Below are positions 11,060 through 23,250 of a stretch of DNA of 64,000 bases, in pieces; within the stretch, counting starts at the first letter, position 1, and each line of letters begins with the position of its first letter. The DNA lies in NCBI GenBank assembly GCA_036244855.1, contig BQKZ01000059.1, positions 71,329-135,328 on the forward strand, written 5' to 3'. Source of the stretch: Temnopleurus reevesii (taxonomy: Eukaryota; Echinodermata; Echinoidea; Temnopleuroida; Temnopleuridae). The notes beneath the pieces are model-generated. The model made no database searches. It was not told the DNA's origin and saw only the letters and a program-made list of their open reading frames with translations. The position numbers and the translations under genes are program-made.

Positions 11060-12769
11060 ATGTTTAGATCAGGTTTTTTTTAACATCATTCGTCTAGACA
11101 CGTGGCTTGATGCAAATGGAATATTAATCACGTGTGTACTTTCAGATTGAATTTCAACCCAAACGGATTTTATTCATTATTGGTTTAACCACGGACAGCA
11201 GCTTTTGTGGATTTTTTTAAATATAGAGTGGATATCTTATGCGATTGATTTATATCTGGCTTGGAGTAGGTACAGGTATTGGTAATTTTAAAATTTTAGT
11301 TCCAAGCTATTAACATTTTATCATCACGGTTTATACACCGCTTACTAAAGTAGAATTCTATCCCTTGAAATATCGTAATCTTGCTGTTTGTTCATACAAA
11401 TGTGTTAATGCCTTTATTTCTTTTAAATGTTGAAAATATCACAAAGGATTTAGGGATAGAACGAAATATTGTTCATGCATTTTGAGTTGTGAAGTAGATT
11501 GGTTTTACATTAAGTTATGCCCGAGGAATCAGAGATCAAAGACGACCAATACAGCATACTGTTTTTGCTTGACTAGAAGATTCATCAATGGAATGTTTAT
11601 AATTCACATCTTTTTCAGTAAATTTTTGTATTTTGTGGAAGACTGCTGAAAGCAAAAAGTGTATTAAAATAATAGATGTCAAAATTGCGGGAAGAAAGAC
11701 AAACTGGGTAGAAATATCACTCTCAATTCCTTCAAGGTATATACTCGCTCTTATTTAAATGGGCCATCTTTTCTTAAGTAAACATATTGTTAAAAACATC
11801 TCAAAAGTACGTTCTTAAATTTAGAAAAAATGAGTAGTGTGAAATTGTTTTACAAGAAATTCTAATCACATTATTCAGTATACTTTGTGCCATAAAAATG
11901 CCGAAAATGTGTGTCTTGGAGTAATTAACAATTCTTTACATCCATTTTAACTTTTTATTCGAAATTATGGCATCTAGTTGTGACACTTGTTGTTACCATG
12001 AATCTTCTAGATGAAATAAAAAATTGCTTCATTGACCAAAAAGAGAAAAAAATATAGCAACAAGTCATCGACGTATTTGCATTTCGAGGATTGACGTTTC
12101 GCTGCTTTTATCGTCTTTGATCTGTGATAGCTCGTGCATAGCTGTTTCAAAAGCTCTCTACCACATGCATGTATATCTTGCACGGTGTATCTGCACCTTA
12201 ATTTTGCTATAAAAAATAAAGCGTTATATGGGCGTTCTAATTGCATGAAAAACAACTAAATTGTACAATTTTAAATGGTACTAGCCAGTATTGTATGACG
12301 GTACATGATTCATTTAAAGCGTCTTGCCCATTTCTTATATGGAACTTTATTTCATTTACAATAACATTTTATTCATTATCATATTCATACATGATGACAA
12401 GATCAGTTAATTTTTTTTAATCATCATGATCATGATACTTAACATACACACAATTATTTTTTAGTCATTATTCAGAAGTACTAATTTTAATTTGTGGCCT
12501 ACAAACATGGCAAAATCATATTGTCAAGCACTTGAAAAAAATGAAAGAACTAAGAAGAGTGTTCAGTATATCAAACATCTTGCAGTTTGAATCAGTCAGT
12601 AGATTCCATAATGTGGACTCCATTTGATAATGTTTTAATAAGCCGACTTTGATCCTGTTTTTGTTTCCTCTTGTCCTGGCGATATCTGAACAGTGCTTTT
12701 CGCCACTGATTGATTGGTTGATTGATTGATTGAAGACATTGAAGGCATTGTTCTCTTCTTCTCTTTCAG
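11060..12769. other. Non-coding DNA upstream of the GPCR coding exon
   Basis: No gene is recognised. It probably contains a 5'UTR intron of the GPCR gene, because it ends in a polypyrimidine tract (TTCTCTTCTTCTCTTTCAG) that forms a good acceptor at 12768-12769. A short TGAT repeat lies near 12711-12733. Confidence 0.5.
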
Positions 12770-12842
12770 ATCACGTCTAGCTTAATTGCAAGAAAAGTGG
12801 GTGAATTATTCGGTTGACTGTGGATCACCCGACCTAGCAACA
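12770..12842 (+). other. 5'UTR part of the first GPCR coding exon
   Basis: This segment lies between the acceptor AG (12768-12769) and the ATG at 12843. An in-frame TAA at 12783-12785 blocks extension of the reading frame upstream, so the first in-frame ATG at 12843 decides the start. Its context, AACAATGG, fits a good eukaryotic initiation site (A at -3, G at +4). Confidence 0.65.
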
Positions 12843-13385
12843 ATGGCGGACAATAAAATCGACGACCCGCTGACCACCACGGATCAACATGACAAGCAGA
12901 TCTCAACCCAGGACTACACCTCCGAATCCTGGTCATCAGGTAACATGACAACATTCACCTTACCAACCCTCGATGGTGTCATGATCGGCAAGGTCATCAC
13001 ACTCTGTGTCATGATCATCATCTCCACCATCGGCAACGTCGCCACCGTCATGATCACGAGTAGATTACGACGTCGTCGCAAGTCGACCGTCACTCTCCTA
13101 GTGCTGCACCTGGCCATAGCGGACCTCCTAGTCACCTACACCCACATGCTCCCCCATGCTATCTGGTACTCAGTCATCTGGTGGTACGCTGGAGACTTTC
13201 TCTGCCGGGTTGTGAAGTTTTTCTCAAGTTTTGGACTATTCCTGTCATCGTTCCTCACGGTCGACATCAGTCTCGATCACTGTATGGCCGTCTTCTACCC
13301 CCTCGCGAAGACACAACGACCACGGAAGGCGAAGTTCATGATCATCATGTCATATGTCTCATCAGTTTTATTCAGCATTCCACAG
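12843..13385 (+). CDS. GnRH/AKH/corazonin-type GPCR, exon 1 (N-terminus to TM4, residues 1-181)
   Basis: This exon encodes the extracellular N-terminus and TM1-TM4 of a class A GPCR, a receptor in the plasma membrane that probably binds a peptide of the GnRH/AKH/corazonin group. Residues 1-47 are polar, with an N-glycosylation sequon at Asn34 (NMTT) and no signal peptide. TM1 (~48-71) has Asn65 of the GN motif. TM2 has LAIADLL with Asp94 (2.50). Cys121 (3.25) starts TM3. The end of TM3 reads SLDHCMAVFYPL: Asp145-His146-Cys147 replaces the usual DRY/DRC, so Arg3.50 is His. TM4 has Tyr171 where Trp4.50 is expected and ends in SIPQ, a hallmark of this receptor group. The donor is CAG|GTAAG at 13385/13386, phase 0. 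GPCR identity is certain; the ligand subclass is an inference from SIPQ, DxC and the intron positions. A vasopressin- or other beta-rhodopsin-type receptor is the alternative. Confidence 0.88.
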
Positions 13386-16300
13386 GTAAGATTCTATTTT
13401 CTTGGTTCATAATATTCAACCTGTTCTAAAATCGAATCATTTATTCCACACATGCATTGACGGGACTGTAGAAATTGTCCGTAGAAATAGTTACTGTATC
13501 TATATGTTTCATCTTCGGAGATTGCTGCATGTGAACCATTTCGTGTTGATCTAGAAAGTGGTCTTAAAAAATCGGTTTACATTATTTACAAAAAAAAAAT
13601 GATGTTTGGCTTTGTACTGGAACAATTAGAATGCTGAATCTTGGCGCTTTGAAGCCGTTTTTTTTTATCCGGCGATGCCTCATTCAAATGATCTTATCAC
13701 TAATCGTTTTCTTTCAATAGAAATATATGCATGATAATATTAGATACTTTAGGACGCCATCAGCATGCCTAAGATATTAATTTTGAACAAGACTTTAAGG
13801 GAATCGGAGATGCATGGCTTTAGTTTGGTAAATTACCTCGTTAGCCATGCTAATTAGTGCATCCCTATCTAAACATTTAAAAAGGTTGAAAGGTAATTTA
13901 AACCGACCTATATGTATATCCTGCATTTATGACGTCATGACGAATGGTGGTTACTATAAGCAATAAAAAAATCACATTGTGTCGAATTTGATATGTTGAA
14001 CAATTTAATTTCTCTACACTTACGAATATGATTCTGTTTCTATAGCTCTCAGACTGATTAAATTGACTGTATTAATACTTTAACCTGCCAAATAGAATTT
14101 GTCAGATTTACTCTGTACTCCAAGTTCCAACTGCTCTTCAGTTAAGCACCCGCAGTCACCTCACTGATTGAGAAATAAATGGTCAGTATACTCAAGGGGA
14201 AGATTATCACAATGTGTGATACATTAATTAGAACTCTGACAGCCCGAAGGAGGTCACCAATTAAGAACGTTATATCTTGAATTCACCTCAACGTACATTG
14301 TCAAGGTTGCACTATCCCCCATATTGGCACGTTGGGACATTCGCAACCCATTTCTCAAGGTTAAACATAATTGGAAATATATGAGACTTAGAGGGAGAGG
14401 GCGCATTAATTACGAGTAAATGATGTCGCAAAATGTGAAGAATTGGGTCAGGGAAGTAGGTTATGGGGATAGTATGTGAGGCAACTGATCCCTTGAGATA
14501 GTCGCAACTTCTTTTTAACATGTTTAACGATGGGTATAAAATTGTCCATCATAATTCAGAGTCAAAGCACTACTGTGGCATGAAGCCAGGAAGCGTTTTA
14601 TTTTGTTTTTAAGGAGGGGATCATAAGTTGCATCGAAATGGGGCAGATGTCTTTAGAGGTTTAATCTTCGACTTTATGTTTTGATATGTCTAAATTTCGA
14701 TTTGATGTAACATTCGTTAACTAATCATTTTCCATTGTAGAGATAATAAATGAGTGTTTCATACAGGCGCGTTAATTCTAGCGGGAACTGACGCACGAAG
14801 TTATCGTTTTGCCTTTTATATCACTTTCCAACCTTGTTCAGTCAGATTTTGCACGATTGAGTCATCATTCTCATCATTCAAATCAAATCTGCGTCAAATT
14901 TACTTTTTACAAAAAACCCACAATATTTTGTATACATTGATAGAATCGAATAAGAATAATTGTCTACTAATTAAATAACCATTCCATAGATTTTGGGAAA
15001 ATCTGTCCTGGATATCAAGTCAGATTTGTATTTGCAAGTTTCTGAGTTATAATATAAAAGCAGTCGTGGATGCTCAACAATTTCAAAAGTATATAACATG
15101 TTCAGAGTATTTTTGAAAAATATAGCTTTCAACTCTGAGATGCAATTGCTTAAAATGGGGCTCAGCTCATGTTTGTCCTATCAAAACTGTTTATGTGATG
15201 ACGTTTTAACGATATCATAAACGCAAGAGTCCTTCTTTGACCATCCGTGTAAATAAAACAACAGTAATCATATTCCTTGAAATGTGATATTTGAATTGCG
15301 AACAAGTGCACTCATGTATTATGCGCATGACATATCAATAAAGTGTGTCCTTCTGTGCACTTTACTACCATTATCATGGCTCTCGATAGGCCATTGTATC
15401 TTGTTGATGCAAAGCCTTTGAGAAGTAAATGCACTTGACATGCTTTAAACTGATTTAGGATACATCCCAAGTTTATACTGAACCATGGTGTGCTTTAAAA
15501 TAATGTAGGGTTGTTTTCATGTATAGTAGAGAAAAGAGGCGAAGGGGCATACATGTCGCCTTCAATTGAAAGAAAGTCTTGCTGGGGAAAAAGAAGTCCA
15601 ATATTTATAATACATTTTGTCCCTACCCGTATATTCTATTGATTTGCGATAGCATCATGCGGTCAAGTATGATTTAAAAGACATGTTTCATTAAAAGAAA
15701 AACATTTCGATATACATTACACTTTACACTGGAATGTATGATTAATTAAAAGATAAAAGGACAGAAAATACTGTCTAATTGTTACGTTGAATACCGATCG
15801 CCTATAACCAAATGATTTGAAGGAAGAAGAACAAATCCCCCCAAATGTGATAAAGTATTGACAAAGAAAGGGGAAGGCCAAATATATTAAAATACAATTG
15901 CCTTGCACCCCTTTTTGGTCTCAGTTAATTCAATTTCTACGTCGAGGGATGTTACCCCGCTAATTTCGTTGGCGTCGGCGATGGTTTGACCCACAGTATA
16001 TATGTTTTTATGTGGTCTATAACCTATCTGGTGTATATACACTCTTTGACGTGCTTGATAAAAACAAATCTGGTACTCTACGAACACGTCAAGAGCAGCT
16101 TTTTATAGCAAAGTGGCAAGATATCTCATATCACCCAACAACGATCAATAACTCATAAATTCAGCGAAAAGGGGGAGAATCAGGCCTCAAACATTGAGGA
16201 AAAATGCAAGCCGTCATCATTGTCTGGAAAATATGGAAGATAACGTAATGAAATGGAGATGGTCGCAGTTGACCTTTGAATGTATTGCAATCGATGGTGT

Positions 16301-16702
16301 TTATATTTGCCTTTTGAAGATGCTTTGGTAAGGAATTAGTCGGATACTTTATATTAAATTATTGATCCCTCGCAGTCAGTCTGTGTTGTAGACTGCACGT
16401 AATGTATGCCCCGTGTTTCATCATTCACAGCATGTATGGGCTGATTCAGCATAATCACCAAAATGATAGAATATGCAAAACAAATTAGGTTTGTCGTTTT
16501 GTTGGTGTTATTTCAAAAGAAAACCGCTGTTTTACCGATGTGACACTATTCTTTGTCCTCAAGTTTAATCTTTTTTTGGAGGGTGAGCCATATTTTTTCA
16601 CACCATTTCTTCTATGATTGTCACCGTTCTGCACATCATACCAATCTTTAGTACATCCCATTCATGACATTATGCCATTTCGCTGATATTGTTCCCAGAC
16701 CA

Positions 16703-16831
16703 GGGGCCTGTAACATAAAAAAAGCAATTAAACTAACGATAAATATTTATCGTACGTCTATGGCAAAACATATACCATAGAGATACGATTAATTGCAAAA
16801 TATATCGTATCTCTTTTATGTTACAGGCCCC
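16703..16831. mobile_element. MITE family A, copy 2 (129 bp)
   Basis: GGGGCCTGTAACATAAAA opens it and the inverse closes it (TTTTATGTTACAGGCCCC). The interior has ATCGTATCTC / GAGATACGAT-type arms. It has the same length as the copy at 2731-2859. A family B element starts right after it. Confidence 0.85.
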
Positions 16832-16993
16832 AGGGTTGTGTTTCATGGAACTGTTCGCAGATCTACGCATGACTATACGAGTGACTGGTGATCCTTTCTC
16901 GCACTCAATGATAACCCGTGGCGCTGAATCACACCTAAGAAAGAGTCACCAGTCGTTCTCAGAGTCGTGCGCACAGCTTTATGAAATACAACT
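16832..16993. mobile_element. MITE family B, copy 3, abutting family A copy 2
   Basis: Begins AGGGTTGTGTTTCATGGAAC and ends CAGCTTTATGAAATACAACTC. Inside are GATCTACGCATGACTATACG and the paired GATCCTTTCTCGCACTC / GAAAGAGTCACCAGTCG words that define the family. Confidence 0.8.
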
Positions 16994-17383
16994 CAGATCT
17001 AGACATAGAAATCGTTTTCTTATCAAATGTGACATAATGTAACATGAAGGAGAACATAACTAACAAGAGTGATTGATGAGAAGGGGAACATTATAATTAA
17101 CATGCCATGATAAGCTAACATTTCACAGAGGGAAATTGAGATAGGGAGAGAGGGGGAAGGGGTGGGTGGTAGATATGTTCCTCGTGAACAAATATCAAAA
17201 GTTATGTATAATTTTTTATACAGTCTGTCGAACCGACTTTTAGTCAGCTCTGAACAAATCCAACTAATTTTTTAAATTTCTATTTGATTCAAAGTTGACT
17301 GGTTATCGCTGCGACAAATGTCTAAGTTGACTTTGATCCCATTGGTTATGTCGTGGAATGTGAGGGGATGGGATCATCGAGTA

Positions 17384-17495
17384 TGGAATTTGGAATTTAT
17401 TCATTTGAACGTCATTGACATGTACAGCCAACATTTTGTTCTGATTGGAATTTGGAATTTGGAATTTATTCATTTGAACGTCATTGACATGTACA
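17384..17495. repeat. 43-bp direct repeat with 26-bp spacer
   Basis: The same 43 bases, running from TGGAATTTGGAATTTATTC to GACATGTACA, occur at 17384-17426 and 17453-17495 with no visible mismatch. The short unit GGAATTT is itself reiterated at the left of each copy. Perfect identity indicates a recent duplication. Confidence 0.9.
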
Positions 17496-17929
17496 ATAAC
17501 GAAGAGAAAGGGAATTGAGCATAATGGTATAGACACTAATAGAGATGGGAAGAGGTTGGAGGCAAGAATGAAGGATGGACGAACGAAAATGAGAGAGGAA
17601 GACAGGCAGAAAGAAAAAGAACAACGAATATGGCCCCTTATTTTACAGAGTAGTCGTTAACTAACAAATCCTAAAGCAAGAGACATACATTTTAAGAAAT
17701 GCTTTGTGAAATTGGATTTCTGCACATTTATAACCCGCAGAAGACGTGATAAAAATTTATGATTAGCTGTGACTCGACATTTTGAAGGGTGCCTGTAATG
17801 CAATGTATGATGATCAGTTTGAAATATTTACCGATTCAGACCAAAATTACGTATAAGTGTCCTCGGTACAATAGTAAAAAATGAATGATAATAACAAGAA
17901 TATCTTTTGTTTATCTAGGGTAACCAATT

Positions 17930-18137
17930 TTAGCTGAACGCTATTATTCAAGCGGGCCCTGCATAGCATTAAGTTACTATTGCCCTTCCATATTCTTAAA
18001 TACCGAGCGTCTGGCAAGAAGGTAGATGGTCCCAATTTTAAAAAAGTATTTGGTATGACTCGGTTGAAGATCGAACCCACGACCTCCCGTTCATTGGGCA
18101 GATGCTCTACAAATGAGCCACATAATGTCCGACCTTG
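17930..18137 (-). mobile_element. tRNA-derived SINE, - strand
   Basis: Read on the - strand, box A-like TGGCTCATTTGTAGAGC and box B-like GTGGGTTCGATCTTC (about 18125 down to 18065) are spaced as in a tRNA. They are followed by a SINE body reaching AGGGCCCGCTTGAATAATAG near 17945. The acceptor stem does not pair, so this is a tRNA-derived element rather than a tRNA gene. Confidence 0.6.
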
Positions 18138-20441
18138 ACCAGACATTGTCAATACATAATTTGGTGCATTTGATGAATAAATTAGTATTGAATAAACCAA
18201 TTCATAAATTAATATTTGAGTAATCGAATAAGTAGATTAAAAAACTGATATATTTTAGAATAAAAATATGATTGTATAATATTTAAAAAAAAAAAACGCT
18301 TTGATTTTCCCATAAAAATGGATTTTCAGCGTACCCTTGTTCCTGCGGACCGCAGTCCCTGCTATGATAATCAACTAAGTGCCTTAATTTATTAAATAGC
18401 TCACCTTCACCCAATAGCATCATTCTGACACATGACATTATCGTACACACTTCCATGTTCAGTAAATTGAAATTGAAGCATCAATTAAAAATGTTGATTC
18501 AATCACACCTCGCAGCCCGATTGACAAATTATAGATAATTGACAAGTGGCATATAGGTTGTATCAAAACATCAATTAATAAGGAAAATCATTTTTAAAGG
18601 TAATAACATTTGTTACGATAGACTTAAAGTGTTAGCTAAGAGTACTGATTAAACTTGTCACCAGTGAAAACAATCTTTCCAAATTTAGATGAGTGAAATG
18701 ATAGAAAGAAGAAACAAAACGGAGGCTAAAATGGGTGCAAACAAATTAATGTGGAGCAAATGAAAATCTGGTGAAATCAAATATCTCTGATGGTAACTAC
18801 AAAACGTTTGAATCCTCCCTTTTCTATAATGTATTTTGATGGTCTGTTGACGTTGGCGTCAGAGTTTTAGTGATGCAATGGGAATGACATAAGGGTATGT
18901 AGAGGCGGGAAAAGAAATCATGACTTTAAATTTAAAGAAAGTTATTTAAATCTTTAACGCCTGCAGCAGAAGACTTTTACGACAAAATTAATGAATTAAA
19001 TTAATCCCATTGGCGCTGAGTTAATAATCTAATATCAATTCCAGTAACAGTCTGTTAATACTTTTCTGAAGTTGACTGCTTAGTATAAATCACTATAGGT
19101 GTTAATCTCAATAGATGCGTAGATCGGGAAAGTGATTAAAAAGCTTCCCTAAATGGAGCACTCGTCCATGGAATGGCCTGAGAGCACGACTCCCTTTTGC
19201 TGTGGATTATTCGTTTTTGCTTTTGTTTTAGAGTGTTTTCTTTTTAATTCTGCTTGCGCTTATGCCTATAGAGCATGGCGTTAAATAAGATACATTTGTT
19301 AAACGCTATAATAGTTATTTTGTGTTTTTGTGAAAGTATGGAAAGTGCATTTTCTCTCAAAATATTGTTTTTCAATATCACCATGTAAAGACTCTGATCA
19401 TTAACAACACAAAAAAAAATACAGTCATACCATGCTTGCTTGCGAATGAAAGTTTACCCATTTTCTGCTCTAAATATAATGTGTCTTAATATACTGTGAC
19501 TTTTGAAAAGTGGCATTTTCCCTTTGATGTGCGCTCAAGGTCATCTTAAATTTAGGCTGATATTTTACACCTATAAGAAAACCAGATGTTAAAAAATATT
19601 CCAGCTAGAGTCTCTTCATGGAAACTTTCGTCTCGAAAGCCTGTGGTGTTAAGAAAATATTACATGCTTTTGTAGATGTGTTTATATGAGAATGGTGAGA
19701 ATACAAGAAGGGTTCGGAGAGGGACAGGATTGGGTTGTGATGGATGGAGAGGAGGAAATGAAATAGGAGATGGAAAATCGATAGAAAGATGGAAATGGAG
19801 AAATGATTCAAATAGTAAAAAGAAAAAAGATGCGAAATATAATAGAAATATGCAAAAGGTAGCGACACTGAAACATAGTGCGCACGTTTTCGGCAAGAAC
19901 GTTACGGAGATCAATAAACAATAAAGCAAGATTCGGACAGAGGACCGAAATCCTGAACTATGCGTTCTGTTGCGGTGCAGAAGGAAAGATTAAAACTTGT
20001 CGAACTCAATATCGCGTCTTATAAGAACTAGGTTAAGGATATTTTGATGACCCCAATCCGACAAAGTCATATAAAATGATGCGAAGTAATGGCAAAGCGA
20101 CACGTCATGACCGGTCATATCTAAATAAAATGCTTGTTAATTATTGATTTCTCGAGTTTGCCATCGTATATGTCGAATCCACTTTAGATGAATCGATTCG
20201 AAGATGGTTTAAGCCGAATCATCATGTCCTCTTGGCGGCGGATTACTGAGTACATATTGATAAACGTAAAGAGGATTTAAGAAGAGATTTTACGTGCAAA
20301 TAAGACCTCTATCTTAAAATATAAAAGTTTAAGATTTTGTAAAGCTGTCCGTTGCTGTGGCATACGCCGAAATCTTAGGCTGTCTATACGTTATGCAGGA
20401 CTACATCAAGGTATTGATAATAAAATGTATAAAGCCAGCAG

Positions 20442-20877
20442 ACACTTGCAAGACTTTTGGTCACGATTTTGTCGTGGCAAGTCGTGCCATTTAGGGGCAC
20501 GAACTGGAAGCCTCCAACATTGTTGACGACTAGTTCGCGCATACTTCAGACGAGTTCACGAATAGTTGACGAATGCGTGTCCGTCTGTGTCAACATTAAC
20601 ACGAACTAGCAAGATGTGTTCACGCATAGCTTGCGCATAGTTTACGCCTAGTTTACGCACTTCCTGCATTTGCAAGACGAGTTTGGGCTATTTGGACGGT
20701 GTTGTGATCCTGCTGTCTCTCCGAGATAACATCGACACCTGATATGGATGACTAGGGGGCCAGTTCGTGTCAATTTGGACATCGATGGACAAGCATTCGT
20801 GAACTATTCGTGAATCCGTCGTGAACTATACCACGACTTGCCACGACAAAATCGTGGACAAAAGTCGTGCAAGTGTC
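20442..20877. mobile_element. Non-autonomous DNA transposon with 46-bp terminal inverted repeats (436 bp)
   Basis: The left end, 20442-20487 (GACACTTGCAAGAC...GTCGTGGCAAGTCGTG), is the inverse of the right end, 20832-20877, with about 3 mismatches in 46. The interior has reiterated TAGTTTACGC / GTTCACG / CGTGAAC-type words and no open frame. I see no clear target-site duplication, so the superfamily stays open. Confidence 0.88.
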
Positions 20878-22174
20878 ACCCTGAATTCAGTTTGGCATAA
20901 GATGCGGAGAACAGAATAATTTCGACAAATAAAGCTAGTGTAAAATTTCAAGGCTAATTTTAATTATTGTTGAAATCATAACTGGTTTGTGTAATAATGT
21001 GACTGTAATCTTCGAAAGTGACCTTTAGGGCTGATAAACATAATCGATGGGGGATGGGGCATTAGATGAAAATTATAATTATTCTGTTTGAGTCTTCTAT
21101 AATATAATTTCCATTCAGTATATTAGTTCTCGATTCAAATATTATTCAAACTAAAGGTAACATTATTTTGATAAGGTATCATTACATACACGATTTCTAT
21201 ACTAAGTTTGATAATATGAGATACGATAATATTTGTTTGTGTTTGTTTTGTACTTGATAAATATGTGTTATTTGTGATATCATGAATGGAGAATAAAATA
21301 ATTATTGAAAAAAAATCTTTAGAAACTCTTAAACAATACAAATCGAGAGAAATGCTCTGTCTTCGTGAAATATAACTTCGGTTTGAGAGGGCGAATATTT
21401 TGTTCCAGATGCCAAGTTGTTTTCACCCACTCAGGGTTAGTTTGGTATTAATTTGGGAAGGGGCTTGTGGATAATGCCCAATTGTTCCTTCGCTTCGAAA
21501 TCGCCACCCTCTTTCTCGATCGCCAACATTTATTGCCAAGATCACGTAGATGGATTGATGAGCTACATGTGGGGGTGCAACTGTTTAAAAGCCCTCTCGA
21601 TAAAGCTGACGTGCAAACGCGCGGGTGAAGAGACTCGATAAAATGGCTATTTGCTCAACGATTTTTGGCGTTTTACTCACAAGATCGTGTTACCAATATA
21701 TTGAATGGACACTCGGTTCGTTTCCATTCCTCAGATTTTGTGTTCGAAAAGTCTTCTCCCATGCAGAGAATTTCTACCTCAGTTTCCATACCTGATTTTG
21801 GCTTGAGGTTGTCTACGCATCTTGGTCAAACCACTCTCATGAGAGTAGTATTGGGAATGTAAACACCTGTGGAACGGACCTGGCAAGCTCACGTAGACAC
21901 CACGCATACGTTCAAAACAATTTTCTGGAGCAGGAATATGAAGGGTCGTTCTGGGGGAACACTCAAGTGGACGGTGTTCCAAAAAGGAAATCAATTGCAT
22001 AGAACTATTTCGGGGACTTTCCCATGGCTATCAGTCACACTTTCTAGACTAGATAAATATTTTGTTTTCGAATTCTTTATCCATGAAGAAAATGAACAAA
22101 ATGCAATCCCCCAAAGAATTTTTTTATCATCTTTCGTTTCTTACCCTAATCACTTCGCGTTGGCTTAACACGAC

Positions 22175-22307
22175 CTGGACCCCATAACATAAAGCTTTCC
22201 AAATTGATCGTACGATTGATATCAATCGTAAGTCTATGGCAAATCGTGTATATAAGTTTGCGATTGATCGCAAAATAAATTGTATTCCATTTATGATACA
22301 GGACCCA
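22175..22307. mobile_element. MITE family A, copy 3 (diverged)
   Basis: Ends TGGACCCCATAACATAAA and its inverse ATGATACAGGACCCA flank GATCGTACGATTGATATC and TTGCGATTGATCGCAA arms. The layout and length match the 129-bp family but it is older. Confidence 0.65.
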
Positions 22308-23124
22308 GGTGGCTAAGTTGATTATTAAACTTAATACATGTTGCTCAATAGCATGGAAAACATGAAATACTTTGTAGGATTTATTCAGGTTTCATAGTTT
22401 TTTTTTAACACTATGGAAGTCAATTTGGCGAGTATAAAACGTTGCAGAACGATTGCGTTTGTTGCTTATTATTGTGTAATGTTATCTTATATCTTGGAAC
22501 TTCTGTTGGGTATAAGGAAAGGCAATCTAAATTTTAATGGGTTTCGAATTTTGACCATTATGCGTTAATATATTAACAAGCACACAGCTGCACGGAATAT
22601 CAACTCGGCCAATTTCTCTTTCATCTACTGATCTAAATGTTTAATAGTTACGGGGAGCAATTAAAAGTTAGCAAATAGACCATTTCAGATGTCAAATTAT
22701 CAACCTTTCACTGTCTTCCAAGTATACAACAACAATAAAATTAGAAACTCTATTATATCAAGATGGTCTTTCAGATAACGGTTTCACATTTTTGATAGAA
22801 ATGATAGATTAACACAACATTCTTTATTAAATTTGACCTGAATGATTTCGATTCTTGTGGGTCTACTGAACCCTTCGTTTTGTAGACGACCATGACAATA
22901 ATGAATTGCGTCGGTGTCCTGAACGTGGAGTGTAGGGCAGACGGTGCTTAATTGGAAAATGTCGCATTTTGATGGGCCCATTCTTCAATTATTCCCCAGC
23001 TCGTCCATTATCACGATGTTTTGATATCCTGCTCACATTAAATATCATCCGGTGTTTAGCTGGCTTTTAGCCAGTGAACATACGGGGAATACTAGTCTGA
23101 TATGGCTCCAGGTCAATTTTCTCG

Positions 23125-23250
23125 TCAAAGTTGATTAAAGATGCAATTAATCTTATGATAGATAATGATCTTAGGTCATGGCGAAATGTGTTCCGAAGAG
23201 ATACGATTACTTGCAAAATCAATCGTATCTCTTTATGTTTAAAAGGCCCA
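23125..23250. mobile_element. MITE family A, copy 4 (degraded left end)
   Basis: The right arm AATCGTATCTCTTTATG plus GGCCCA is intact and pairs with AGATGCAATTAATC on the left. The terminal GGGGCCTG of the left end is lost. Confidence 0.5.

Noticed and set aside
12786..12842. Extension of the GPCR N-terminus by 19 residues
   Set aside because: The extension starts at TTG right after an in-frame TAA. The ATG at 12843 has a strong context and is the first in frame.
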